A stretch of 41,462 nucleotides of DNA from Fructilactobacillus sanfranciscensis DSM 20451 (GTDB lineage: Bacteria > Bacillota > Bacilli > Lactobacillales > Lactobacillaceae). A program made the position numbers and the translations under genes. Positions 29,059 to 41,462 of this stretch are shown here, one piece after another. Every line of letters starts with the position of its first letter. Position 1 is the stretch's first letter. Location: positions 11,159 through 52,620 of the forward strand of contig NZ_AYYM01000007.1 in assembly GCF_001436035.1 (NCBI RefSeq). The letters are read 5' to 3'. The notes under the pieces are model-generated. The model ran no database searches and was not told where the DNA came from. It worked only from the letters and a program-made list of their open reading frames with translations.

Positions 29059-29075
29059 ATATCTATAAAAATCAT

Positions 29076-29105
29076 AGAGTCGGCATTTATGCTGGCTCTA
29101 TTTTT
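29076..29105 (+). terminator. Terminator after the purK remnant
   Basis: AGAGTCGGCA (29076-29085) pairs with TGCTGGCTCT (29090-29099; two G-T pairs) around TTTA, followed by ATTTTT. Confidence 0.8.
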
Positions 29106-29113
29106 GCTATAAT
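29105..29113 (+). promoter_or_regulatory. Extended -10 promoter for pcrA
   Basis: TGC-TATAAT (29105-29113) sits on the edge of the preceding terminator's T-run, 35 nt before pcrA. The -35 region falls in the terminator stem and is poor. Confidence 0.55.
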
Positions 29114-29147
29114 TAAACTAAGAGAAATTTTTGGAGGACGAAGATAA

Positions 29148-33448
<4,301 letters not shown>

Positions 33449-33471
33449 CATTTATTATGGAAGGTGAAGGA

Positions 33472-34587
33472 ATGAAACGATTAGGAGTAGTACTACTGGT
33501 TGCCGCAAGTTCAGTAGTTTTAGTAGCTTGTAGAAGTGGTAAAGGAGTTGGAACCAACAGTGGTTCTAGCAAAACAGAATTAACCGGTAATAACTCTGGT
33601 AGTAAATATCAAAGTTTAATTAAAGATGGTCATTACCAAGTTAGTAAGTCTTCTGGGGTTGACCAAAGTCAAACTAGTAACACCTTTAATTTGCAAGGTT
33701 TCCAACATGGATTACAAAATATTTCTAAGAAAGAATTCTCACCAGATAAATATGTTTTCCAAGAAGGTCAATATATTTCTACTTCAACTACTTATAATTG
33801 GTTAGGTAGAAAATCAAAAGATAATCCAGAAGGGCTAAATCCAAGTCAACCAAAGAAAAAAGTGGTTCCTGAATACCTCCAACAAGTTGATGAACAAGAC
33901 TACCTTGAACCAGAAGGTGGAAAAATGAAACTTAAGGGTATGACAATTGGAATTGGATTGAATTCAGTTTATTATTACACTAAGGAAAAGTATGGAGCTC
34001 AATACTCAAAACATTTAGATGATGCTGATATTGAACAAAATGGTAAGGAAATTGCCAACAAAATCCTAGCACGGATGCGAGCAAATAAAGATACCAAGAA
34101 CATTCCGATTGTGATTGCCTTATACAAGGCAGCACCTGAAGATAGTTTAGTTGGTGGAAACTTCATTGCTTACTCCGTTAATAAGGATGGAGCAAAGGAA
34201 GTTAGTTCTTGGAACAAGGTTGATGAAAAGAACTATGTCTTACCTGCTTCGGATGGCGAAAAATTACCAAATGACAATGATGCAGCAGCCTTTAATGAAT
34301 TTAAGAATAAAGCTCAAAGTTATTTTCCTAACTTAAGTGGTGTTACTGCTCAAGCTCATTACACTGATGGTTCGCTTTCAGGAATGACAATTAATGTAAC
34401 GACGCAATTCTACAGTTACACTGAGATTAATAGTTTCACCCAATATCTTCAAACTGCGGCACAAAAATACTTGCCAACTGGCGCTCCAATTGAAATTCAA
34501 GTTGGATCAACGAACGGAATGCAAAGTTACTTGTATCGGAGTACGAACGATAAGAAATTTAGTTCACACATCTTTACAAACTATTAA
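33472..34587 (+). CDS. camS: CamS family sex-pheromone-precursor lipoprotein
   Basis: Lipoprotein on the outer face of the membrane; in enterococci and staphylococci its signal peptide is the source of a conjugation pheromone. I start at ATG 33472 (371 residues) with GGAAGGTGAAGG upstream; ATG 33457 lies before that RBS. Signal peptide MKRLGVVLLVAASSVVLVAC has lipobox LVAC at 17-20. The mature CamS domain contains EGLNP, MTIGIGLNSVYYY and NIPIVIALYKAAPEDSLVGG. Cellular role remains uncertain. Confidence 0.93.
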   Translation: MKRLGVVLLVAASSVVLVACRSGKGVGTNSGSSKTELTGNNSGSKYQSLIKDGHYQVSKSSGVDQSQTSNTFNLQGFQHGLQNISKKEFSPDKYVFQEGQYISTSTTYNWLGRKSKDNPEGLNPSQPKKKVVPEYLQQVDEQDYLEPEGGKMKLKGMTIGIGLNSVYYYTKEKYGAQYSKHLDDADIEQNGKEIANKILARMRANKDTKNIPIVIALYKAAPEDSLVGGNFIAYSVNKDGAKEVSSWNKVDEKNYVLPASDGEKLPNDNDAAAFNEFKNKAQSYFPNLSGVTAQAHYTDGSLSGMTINVTTQFYSYTEINSFTQYLQTAAQKYLPTGAPIEIQVGSTNGMQSYLYRSTNDKKFSSHIFTNY

Positions 34588-34607
34588 TGCATAATTAGGA
34601 GGTCATT

Positions 34608-34916
34608 ATGACAGAAAAAGTAAATGAAGCAACTACTCAACACATTGCTGGGTTAGCTAAATTAAAGCTAACTGAAGAACAACTACCGAGGTTCACAGAA
34701 CAACTAAACGATATGTTGAATATGTTAGATGAACTTGGAACTGTTGACACTGAAGGAATTGAACCTACTTACTCAGTAACTGATCGGATTAACGTTTTAC
34801 GTGAAGATGTTGCTGATAACTGGGGTCAAAGAGATGCATTATTAGCCAATGCTCCTGAAACGACGGATGGCTTAATTCGCGTTCCAACTATTATTGACGA
34901 AAGTGAGGACAAATAA
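34608..34916 (+). CDS. gatC: Asp/Glu-tRNA amidotransferase subunit C
   Basis: Small clamp subunit of GatCAB, which converts Glu-tRNA(Gln) (and often Asp-tRNA(Asn)) to the amide form. It is 102 residues: [38 protein letters not shown] and the LREDV segment are conserved. RBS TAGGAGG. Stop overlaps the gatA ATG by one base. Confidence 0.97.
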   Translation: MTEKVNEATTQHIAGLAKLKLTEEQLPRFTEQLNDMLNMLDELGTVDTEGIEPTYSVTDRINVLREDVADNWGQRDALLANAPETTDGLIRVPTIIDESEDK

Positions 34917-36364
34917 TGAACTATTTTGATACCGATTTAGAATCACTTCACAACCAATTAGTTAGTGGAGAACTTACTTCTGAAGAGTTAACAAAGCAAA
35001 CGATTGAAAAAATTAAGGAACAAAATGAATCTGTCCAAGCTTACTTAACGATTAATGACAAAGCGATTGAACAAGCTAAAGCCATCGATGAAGCTGGAAT
35101 TGATCCAGACAGTATTTTTTCTGGAATTCCCGTTGCCCTAAAAGACAACTTGGTAACCAAAGAAATGAAAACGACTGCTGCTTCAAAAATGTTGGAAAAC
35201 TTTACGTCAATTTTTGATGCAACCGTTGTCGAAAAATTAAAAGCTGCTGGAGCTGTGTTTGTCGGAAAAACTAACATGGATGAATTTGCCATGGGTAGTT
35301 CAACTGAAAACTCTGCCTTTGCGACAACTCGTAATCCTTGGAACCTAGATACTGTTCCTGGTGGTTCATCAGGTGGGTCAGCAGCCACTGTTTCAGCCGG
35401 CCAAGTGCTTGCTAGTTTAGGTTCAGATACTGGTGGTTCAATTCGTCAACCAGCTGCCTTTACTGGGGTCGTTGGAATGAAACCAACTTACGGTCGTGTT
35501 TCTCGTTGGGGTCTAATCGCCTTTGGTTCAAGTTTTGACCAAATCGGACCTTTTACTCGCAACGTGAAAGACAATGCTCATTTATTAAATGTGATTGCTG
35601 GTCATGACGAACATGACGCTACTTCATCCCTTAAAGAAGTTCCTGATTTTGCTGAAGGAATTGATCAAGGTGTGAAAGGTTTGAAGATTGCGTTACCAAA
35701 AGAATTCTTAGGTGACGGAGTTAAGCCAGAAATTAAGGAAGCCATTCAAAAGGCTGCTGAAACATACAAATCACTTGGTGCAACCGTTGAAGAAGTTTCA
35801 TTACCTAACACGAAGTATGGAGTAATGGCCTACTACGTGCTTGCTTCTTCTGAAGCATCATCAAACTTAGAACGATTTGATGGAATTCGTTACGGTTTCC
35901 GTGCTCCTGAAGTGAAAAACCTAGAAGACCTCTACGTTAAAACCCGTTCAGAAGGTTTTGGTGACGAAGTTAAACGTCGGATTATGATTGGAACGTTCTC
36001 ACTTTCAGCTGGTTCATTTGATAAATACTTCAAGCAAGCTGCTAAAGTTAGAACTAAGATTATTAACGATTTCCAAAAAGTATTCAAAGATTATGATTTA
36101 ATCATGACACCAACGGCAACTAGTACTGCCTTTAAAATTGGGGAAGAATCATCAGACCCAATGGAAATGTATCTCAATGATGCGTTAACCATTCCCGTTA
36201 ATTTAGCTGGACTTCCTGGAATGTCCCTTCCAGCCGGCTTTAGTAATGGCTTACCAATTGGTTTACAACTAATCGGTCGTCCGTTTGATGAAAAGACTAT
36301 TTACCGTGCTGGTTATGCCTTTGAACAAAACACTGACTTCCACAAACAAACGCCAGCATTATAG
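34916..36364 (+). CDS. gatA: Glutamyl-tRNA(Gln) amidotransferase subunit A
   Basis: Glutaminase subunit of GatCAB. It is 482 residues. Amidase-signature catalytic triad: Lys in VALKDN, cis-Ser and nucleophile Ser in [10 protein letters not shown] and [17 protein letters not shown]-terminal [20 protein letters not shown] is intact. Coupled to gatC through the AATAATG overlap. Confidence 0.98.
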   Translation: MNYFDTDLESLHNQLVSGELTSEELTKQTIEKIKEQNESVQAYLTINDKAIEQAKAIDEAGIDPDSIFSGIPVALKDNLVTKEMKTTAASKMLENFTSIFDATVVEKLKAAGAVFVGKTNMDEFAMGSSTENSAFATTRNPWNLDTVPGGSSGGSAATVSAGQVLASLGSDTGGSIRQPAAFTGVVGMKPTYGRVSRWGLIAFGSSFDQIGPFTRNVKDNAHLLNVIAGHDEHDATSSLKEVPDFAEGIDQGVKGLKIALPKEFLGDGVKPEIKEAIQKAAETYKSLGATVEEVSLPNTKYGVMAYYVLASSEASSNLERFDGIRYGFRAPEVKNLEDLYVKTRSEGFGDEVKRRIMIGTFSLSAGSFDKYFKQAAKVRTKIINDFQKVFKDYDLIMTPTATSTAFKIGEESSDPMEMYLNDALTIPVNLAGLPGMSLPAGFSNGLPIGLQLIGRPFDEKTIYRAGYAFEQNTDFHKQTPAL

Positions 36365-36376
36365 GAGGAAATACTT

Positions 36377-37798
36377 ATGAATTTTGAAACGACTATCGGT
36401 CTAGAAGTTCACGTTGAATTAAAAACTAATTCAAAGATTTTTAGTCCTTCTCCCGTTAAATATGGTGTTGAAGCAAATGCCAACACCAACGTGATTGATT
36501 GGGGTTATCCCGGAACGTTGCCAACGGTTAACAAACAAGTAATTGCCAACGGAATTACAGCTGCTTTAGCTTTACATGCTGATATTTCTAGACATCCTCA
36601 CTTTGATCGGAAAAACTACTTCTATCCTGATAATCCAAAGGGTTACCAAGTTACAGAAAATGACATTCCTGCCGCTCGTAATGGTTGGATTGAAGTTAAA
36701 ACCGCTAATGGTACTAAGAAAATTGGAATTGAAGAAATGCACGTGGAAGAAGATGCTGGAAAGAACACCCACGGAAAGACATATTCTTACGTTGATTTAA
36801 ACCGTCAAGGAACACCTTTGATTGAAATTGTTTCTAAAGCAGAAATGTCAAGTCCTCAAGAAGCTTACGATTATCTTGAAGGACTTCGTCAACGGATTCA
36901 ATTTACTGGAATTTCTGATGTTAAAATGGAAGAAGGGTCCATGCGGGTTGATTGTAATATTTCCATTCGTCCCGTTGGTAGTGATAAGTTAGGGCAAAAA
37001 GTCGAACTTAAAAACTTGAACTCCTTTAACTACGTGCGTAAAGCTTTAGCATATGAAGAAGTTCGTCAAGCCCAAGTCTTAATGTCTGGTGGTACAATTG
37101 GTGCCGAAACTCGTCGTTACGATGAATTAAACGGCAAGACCTACTTGATGCGGGTTAAAGAAGGTAAAGATGATTATCGTTACTTCCCAGAACCTGATCT
37201 TCCAAGTCTTGATATTTCTGAAGAATGGATTAACGAACTTAGAGAAGCTCTTCCAGAAATGCCTGAAAGTCGTCGGAAACGTTATGTGGAAGACATGGGA
37301 CTTACTGAATATGATGCAATGGTTCTTACCCAAACTAAAGAAATGTCAGATTTCTTTGATAAGTTAATTGAACTTGGGAGTGATCCTAAGATGGCTTCTA
37401 ATTACCTTCAAGGTGATGTGAACGCCTACTTGAATGACAAACAAGTTGATTTAGCTGATACAAAAATTACCCCTGAAGCCTTGGCAACTATGATTAAGAT
37501 GATTATGGATAAAACCATTTCAACTAAGATGGCCAAAAAAGTCTTTAAAGCCATTACAGATGGTAAAAATCCAAAGCAATTTGTTGAAGAAAAGGGCTTA
37601 GTTCAATTATCTGACCCCGCTAAACTTCAACCAATTATTGACGAAGTCTTAGCAGCTAACCCCCAATCAATTGAAGATTTTAACAATGGTAAAGATCGTG
37701 CCATTGGTTTCTTGGTTGGTCAAATTATGAAGAAAACCCAAGGTAAAGCCAATCCATCAGTGGTTAACAAAATTTTGATGGAATCATTAAATAAGTAG
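36377..37798 (+). CDS. gatB: Aspartyl/glutamyl-tRNA amidotransferase subunit B
   Basis: Kinase/transamidase subunit of GatCAB that phosphorylates the misacylated tRNA and transfers ammonia. It is 473 residues: [19 protein letters not shown] start, [40 protein letters not shown], then the C-terminal YqeY-like helical tail ending [24 protein letters not shown]. Confidence 0.98.
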   Translation: MNFETTIGLEVHVELKTNSKIFSPSPVKYGVEANANTNVIDWGYPGTLPTVNKQVIANGITAALALHADISRHPHFDRKNYFYPDNPKGYQVTENDIPAARNGWIEVKTANGTKKIGIEEMHVEEDAGKNTHGKTYSYVDLNRQGTPLIEIVSKAEMSSPQEAYDYLEGLRQRIQFTGISDVKMEEGSMRVDCNISIRPVGSDKLGQKVELKNLNSFNYVRKALAYEEVRQAQVLMSGGTIGAETRRYDELNGKTYLMRVKEGKDDYRYFPEPDLPSLDISEEWINELREALPEMPESRRKRYVEDMGLTEYDAMVLTQTKEMSDFFDKLIELGSDPKMASNYLQGDVNAYLNDKQVDLADTKITPEALATMIKMIMDKTISTKMAKKVFKAITDGKNPKQFVEEKGLVQLSDPAKLQPIIDEVLAANPQSIEDFNNGKDRAIGFLVGQIMKKTQGKANPSVVNKILMESLNK

Positions 37799-37814
37799 AG
37801 AAAGTGGTGTAACG

Positions 37815-38753
37815 ATGGTAAAGCGAGCACGTATAATTTATAATCCAAGTTCGGGGAGGGAGACTCTCAAGCCGAAGTTGGTTGATATTTTAAATGTCCT
37901 AGAAAATGGAGGTTACGAAACTAGTACTTTTGCGACTACGCTAAAACCACATTCTGCTAGAGACGAAGCGGCTCGTGTTGCTAAAGATGGCTTTGATTTA
38001 ATCGTTGCAGCTGGAGGAGATGGGACCATTAATGATGTAATTAATGGAATTGCTCCGTTAGAACAACGACCAAAATTAGGGATTATTCCTGCTGGAACTA
38101 CGAATGATTTTGCTAGAGCATTGGGAATTCCACGTGATGATTTTGTGGAAGCTGCTAAAGTAATGATTGATGGTGAACTAATGCCAATGGACGTTGGTAA
38201 AGCATACAACGAACACGAAACGCGTTACTTTATTAACATTGCAGCTGGTGGACGTTTAACCGAATTAACCTACGACCTACCTTCAGATTTGAAAACAATC
38301 TTTGGTTACATGGCATACATGTTAAAGGCCGTTGAAATGTTACCAAGTAGTTATCCTGTTCAAATTGAAGCCCAATATGATGGTGGAGAATACAAAGGAA
38401 AAGCCTTAATGTTTTTCCTTGCAATGACGAATTCAGTGGGTGGTTTGGAACAATTAGTTCCCGATGCCTCTTTGAATGACGGAAACTTTACCATGATTAT
38501 TGTCAAAACGGGAAATGTCTTTGAAGTCTTACAATTGATTACGAAAGCCTTAAATGGCGGACGTCACATCGATGATAATCGAATCGTTTATAAGAAGACC
38601 AAGAATTTCTCAATCGTACCAAAAATGGGTCGTAAAATGCCCATTAATTTAGATGGTGAATTTGGGGGGAATGCCCCAATGAAGTTTGCTAATTTAAAAC
38701 AACATATCCAAATTTTTGCCAATCTAAAAAATAAAAAACTAACTGACCAGTAA
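37815..38753 (+). CDS. dagK: Diacylglycerol kinase (DgkB/YegS lipid kinase family)
   Basis: Soluble lipid kinase returning diacylglycerol from lipoteichoic acid synthesis to phosphatidic acid. It is 312 residues. N-terminal RARIIYNPSSGRE, nucleotide motif VAAGGDGTINDVINGIA near residues 56-72, GIIPAGTTNDFARALG, and C-terminal INLDGEFGG. RBS AAAGTGG. The position after gatB is conserved in lactobacilli and bacilli. Confidence 0.94.
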   Translation: MVKRARIIYNPSSGRETLKPKLVDILNVLENGGYETSTFATTLKPHSARDEAARVAKDGFDLIVAAGGDGTINDVINGIAPLEQRPKLGIIPAGTTNDFARALGIPRDDFVEAAKVMIDGELMPMDVGKAYNEHETRYFINIAAGGRLTELTYDLPSDLKTIFGYMAYMLKAVEMLPSSYPVQIEAQYDGGEYKGKALMFFLAMTNSVGGLEQLVPDASLNDGNFTMIIVKTGNVFEVLQLITKALNGGRHIDDNRIVYKKTKNFSIVPKMGRKMPINLDGEFGGNAPMKFANLKQHIQIFANLKNKKLTDQ

Positions 38754-38760
38754 TAAACTT

Positions 38761-38795
38761 AAAAAGTTTTGTCGGATTATACGGCAAAACTTTTT
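38761..38795 (+). terminator. Terminator after the gat-dagK operon
   Basis: AAAAAGTTTTG (38761-38771) pairs with CAAAACTTTTT (38785-38795), plus inner TCG/CGG pairs. Strong hairpin only ~20 nt before the next start codon, so rlmCD may depend on readthrough or a hidden promoter. Confidence 0.8.
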
Positions 38796-38809
38796 ATTAG
38801 GGAGAAAAA

Positions 38810-40186
38810 ATGAGTAAAAAAATTGATGCACCAGTAACCAAAAACGAAGAATTAACGGTTTCCGTTACTGATTTAACATACGAAGGAATGGGTGTTGCAA
38901 AAGTTGGGGAACATTTCCCAATTTTTATTGAAGATGCTCTACCTGGTGAAGAAGTAAAAATTAAAGTTTTAAAAGTAAAACGGAACTTTGCGTTTGCTAA
39001 ACTAGAAAAAATCTTGAAGAAGAGTCCAGATCGAGTAAAAGCCGTGGATAAACGTTATACTCAAGCCGGAATTGCACCATTACAACATTTAAGCTACGAC
39101 AAACAACTTGAATTCAAACAACACCAAATTGCTGAAATGTTCAAAAAAGATCACATTGACGTTGAAGTTAATCCAACGATTGGGATGGAAAAACCCATGC
39201 AATACCGGAATAAAGCTCAAATTCCAGTGCGGATGATTAATAACCGACTAGAAACTGGTTTTTACCGTCGTCACAGTCATGACTTGATTCCAATTGAAGA
39301 TTTCTATATTCAAAATCCAGAAATTGATAAGGCTATTGTGGTGGTTCGAGATGTATTACGGAAATACAACATTGCCGCATACAACGAAGTTACCCACGAA
39401 GGCTTAATTCGGAACATCATGGTCCGTTACGGTTTTTACAGTCATGAAATGATGATTGTCATTGTCGTTAATGGTCGTGATTTACCACATGCCCAAGAAA
39501 TTACGCATGATATTATGGAAAAAATACCTAACTTAGACAGTTTAATGATGAACATTAATACTGGTAAAGGTAATAAATTAATGGGTGACAAGAACTTCAT
39601 GTTGGAAGGTAAAAACTACATCATGGATCAATTGATGGGCACGAAGTTTATGATTTCACCATTGTCATTTTACCAAGTCAATCCTTTCCAAACGGAAAAA
39701 CTCTACAAACTTGCCATTGAAAAAGCTAAATTAACTAAAGATGACATTGTTATTGATGCTTACTGTGGAATTGGAACTATTTCCTTAGCCATGGCACCAA
39801 ATGTTAAGCATGTTTATGGTGTTGATGTGGTTAAAGAAGCCATTGAAGATGCCAGAACTAACGCTAAGTTAAACCACATTGATAACGCAACTTTTGTGGT
39901 TGGTAAAGCCGAAAAGCAAATGAAACAATGGGCTGAAGATGGCATCAAACCGGACGTGATTGTCGTTGATCCTCCTCGTAAGGGAATGGATGAAAGTTTC
40001 ATCGAAACTGTGTTAAAGATGAAACCAGAACGTTTAGTGTATGTTTCATGTAACCCAGCTACGTTAGTTCGTGACGCTAAGTTACTTGAAGAAGGTGGCT
40101 ACAAGATTAACCAACCGGTTCAACCAGTTGATCAATTCCCACAAACGCCGCACGTTGAGAGCATTACAGTATTTTCCCGGAGCTAA
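38810..40186 (+). CDS. rlmCD: 23S rRNA (uracil-5-)-methyltransferase RlmCD/RumA
   Basis: SAM-dependent m5U methylase of 23S rRNA (RlmCD acts at U747 and U1939 in Gram-positives). It is 458 residues. N-terminal TRAM domain (about 10-70), SAM motif DAYCGIGTISLAMA, DPPRKGMD, and catalytic cysteine in VYVSCNPATLVRDAKLL. The four Fe-S cysteines of E. coli RlmD are absent, as is usual here. RBS AGGGAG. Which uridine(s) are modified cannot be told. Confidence 0.93.
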   Translation: MSKKIDAPVTKNEELTVSVTDLTYEGMGVAKVGEHFPIFIEDALPGEEVKIKVLKVKRNFAFAKLEKILKKSPDRVKAVDKRYTQAGIAPLQHLSYDKQLEFKQHQIAEMFKKDHIDVEVNPTIGMEKPMQYRNKAQIPVRMINNRLETGFYRRHSHDLIPIEDFYIQNPEIDKAIVVVRDVLRKYNIAAYNEVTHEGLIRNIMVRYGFYSHEMMIVIVVNGRDLPHAQEITHDIMEKIPNLDSLMMNINTGKGNKLMGDKNFMLEGKNYIMDQLMGTKFMISPLSFYQVNPFQTEKLYKLAIEKAKLTKDDIVIDAYCGIGTISLAMAPNVKHVYGVDVVKEAIEDARTNAKLNHIDNATFVVGKAEKQMKQWAEDGIKPDVIVVDPPRKGMDESFIETVLKMKPERLVYVSCNPATLVRDAKLLEEGGYKINQPVQPVDQFPQTPHVESITVFSRS

Positions 40187-40189
40187 TTA

Positions 40190-41053
40190 ATGGCTTTAAA
40201 TAAAACACTTAAATCAGAAAATTTAATAATGAGTGAAGCACTAAAAGCAATGCAAAGTCTCGGTGGTAAGTTAACTCGTAAAGAAATCAAACGGGAAATT
40301 AGAGACCACTCAAAAATAATATCTGAAGAGACAGTTGATGAAGTAAAAATATCTAAAAAAAGTGGTTCCAAATATCATCCTTTTGATTATCGTTTTAATT
40401 TTTCTATCAAGGACTTAATTACTGCTGGATATATTGTAACTGATGATAATCATATTTTAGAGTTGTCAGAAAAAGGCAGAACCGTTAAATTTGAAAAATT
40501 TAATCCTGCTAAAGATGTTCGGCCAATTGTTGATGAAGCAACAAATATTGGTGTATTAAATGACGATGAAAAAAATGAAAACGTTGATGATGATTCTTGG
40601 AAAGATGAACTTTTAACTTCATTATTAAAAATGGCACCGCAAAAATTTGAACTATTCTGTCGTGGCTTGTTAAAAGAGATGAAAATTGATCTTGATGATA
40701 CGATTGGAGTTCAGTATGTTGGTGATGGTGGACTTGATGGTTTTGGTTATATCACATCAGGTGATTTCCGTACTACTAGAGTTGCACTACAAGCTAAACG
40801 ATGGGATGGAAAAGTTTCATCTCCAGAAATTGATAAGTTTCGTGGGGCAATGGATAAGCATAATGCAGAATATGGTGTTTTTATAACGACGTCCGATTTT
40901 ACTCGGGATGCAATCAAAGCTGCTAAAGTTGGAACTAGGGTAATTACTTTAATTAATGGTGACCAGATTTGTGAATTGGTTGCTAAATATGGATATTATG
41001 TGAAACCAATTACTACTTATAGACTTGGCAGTTTTTATACTGATGATGAATAA
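40190..41053 (+). CDS. Mrr-type restriction endonuclease (putative type IV, solitary)
   Basis: It is 287 residues. An N-terminal winged-helix Mrr_N domain is at ~6-100 (MSEALKAMQSLGGKLTRKEI, then FDYRFNFSIKDLITAGYIV). An acidic linker (about 115-138) leads to the Mrr catalytic domain with FELFCRGLLKEM, D183 in GDGGLDGFG, Q201-A-K203, and GVFITTSDFTRDAIKAA. The PD-(D/E)xK residues are in place. By family knowledge such enzymes cut modified DNA and need no methylase; none is adjacent. It starts 4 nt after rlmCD with GGAG inside that gene. The locus is more AT-rich than its neighbours, hinting at acquisition. Confidence 0.88.
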   Translation: MALNKTLKSENLIMSEALKAMQSLGGKLTRKEIKREIRDHSKIISEETVDEVKISKKSGSKYHPFDYRFNFSIKDLITAGYIVTDDNHILELSEKGRTVKFEKFNPAKDVRPIVDEATNIGVLNDDEKNENVDDDSWKDELLTSLLKMAPQKFELFCRGLLKEMKIDLDDTIGVQYVGDGGLDGFGYITSGDFRTTRVALQAKRWDGKVSSPEIDKFRGAMDKHNAEYGVFITTSDFTRDAIKAAKVGTRVITLINGDQICELVAKYGYYVKPITTYRLGSFYTDDE

Positions 41054-41101
41054 ATGTTATAATATTTGTTTAATCTAGATTAATAATTAAATAAGCATAA
41101 C

Positions 41102-41138
41102 AAAAGCGACCAAATCTCGATGGATTTGATCGCTTTTT
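41102..41138 (+). terminator. Terminator after the Mrr gene
   Basis: AAAAGCGACCAAATC pairs with GATTTGATCGCTTTT (one C-A mismatch) around TCGATG, with a T-run after it and A-run before it, so it may act in both directions. Confidence 0.85.
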
Positions 41139-41462
41139 GTATATGGCAGATTGTAAAATTTAAGTTGAACATTTGTATGATAACCTGCCAAAAATTTTAT
41201 CTCACACATTATCTAGACAATCTTGTCTCCAGCTTCTAATGCATTATCTAATTTATAATGGATCTTTGTCAACCGCTGTTGATGAGAAATCTTTATGAGA
41301 AAATGGTAGATTGTCACCAACTATTATTGGTGTTGTTCTTAAATGTTTTCTTTTGTCTATTACCATATTCAGCAACTTTATTTTCATTTTGATTGTCATT
41401 TTTATCCTTGATGTGACTGGTATTAGAACTATTCGTCAAGGTGGATGTAAGCTGATTCCTGA
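41139..41462. other. Unassigned sequence at the window end
   Basis: There is no ORF of note on the plus strand. On the minus strand short protein-like stretches occur in three frames: KDKNDNQNENKVAEYGNRQK (hydrophilic, about 41412-41353), VGDNLPFSHKDFSS, and LTKIHYKLDNALEAGDKIV (ending at a TAG at 41213-41215). This could be a decayed gene reading toward the Mrr terminator, but I cannot assign a family. Confidence 0.3.

Noticed and set aside
34588-34607. Terminator between camS and gatC
   Set aside because: The 20-nt gap only holds the gatC RBS; no stem is visible, so cotranscription is likely.
36572-36800. Overlapping ORFs on both strands inside gatB
   Set aside because: Out-of-frame shadows; gatB is complete and conserved here.

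Overview
The window is a low-GC Firmicute chromosome segment, almost certainly from a member of the Lactobacillaceae. Evidence: str and S10-spc-alpha ribosomal operons in Firmicute order, zinc-type S14 and zinc-LID adenylate kinase, an ECF transporter core module (ecfA1-ecfA2-ecfT) and truA directly after rplQ, an L17 downstream element, the pcrA-ligA-camS-gatCAB-dagK-rlmCD cluster, AGGAGG ribosome binding sites and frequent TTG/GTG starts. Species cannot be fixed from sequence alone; a small-genome heterofermentative lineage such as Fructilactobacillus or Apilactobacillus is a guess.

Layout. 1-1650: a frameshifted small membrane protein (DUF3923-like), then on the minus strand xpt behind a guanine-type purine riboswitch, and the competence prepilin peptidase comC. 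1650-4965: str operon (rpsL, rpsG, fusA; no tuf follows). 4980-19130: a strong promoter and structured leader, then 24 ribosomal protein genes (rpsJ to rplQ) together with secY, adk, infA and rpoA, closed by the L17 downstream element. 19159-22414: ecfA1-ecfA2-ecfT-truA. 22430-23450: rplM-rpsI with an L13 leader. 23441-26906: a less conserved stretch: a quinone-type D-lactate dehydrogenase that has lost its normal 5' end, a 43-codon orphan ORF, an RHH-like protein overlapping a soluble SPFH/band-7 protein, and an internally deleted VOC protein. 26915-29058: a DUF2187 protein (minus), a GH73 cell-wall hydrolase, and a PurK-like gene broken by one in-frame stop. 29148-40186: pcrA, ligA, camS, gatC-gatA-gatB, a diacylglycerol kinase and an rRNA uracil methyltransferase. 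40190-41053: a solitary Mrr-type restriction endonuclease. 41054-41462: a terminator and otherwise unassigned sequence.

Most of the window is housekeeping and conventional. The notable material is (i) RNA regulation: riboswitch, L13 leader, S10 leader with competing stems, L17 downstream element and a long inverted repeat around rpsQ; (ii) gene decay: at least four genes (DUF3923, dld, VOC, purK) show frameshift, 5' loss, internal deletion or nonsense mutation, fitting reductive evolution; (iii) two accessory items of unclear role, the RHH-SPFH pair and the solitary Mrr enzyme. I did not find a convincing undescribed multi-gene system; the RHH-SPFH pair is the closest candidate.
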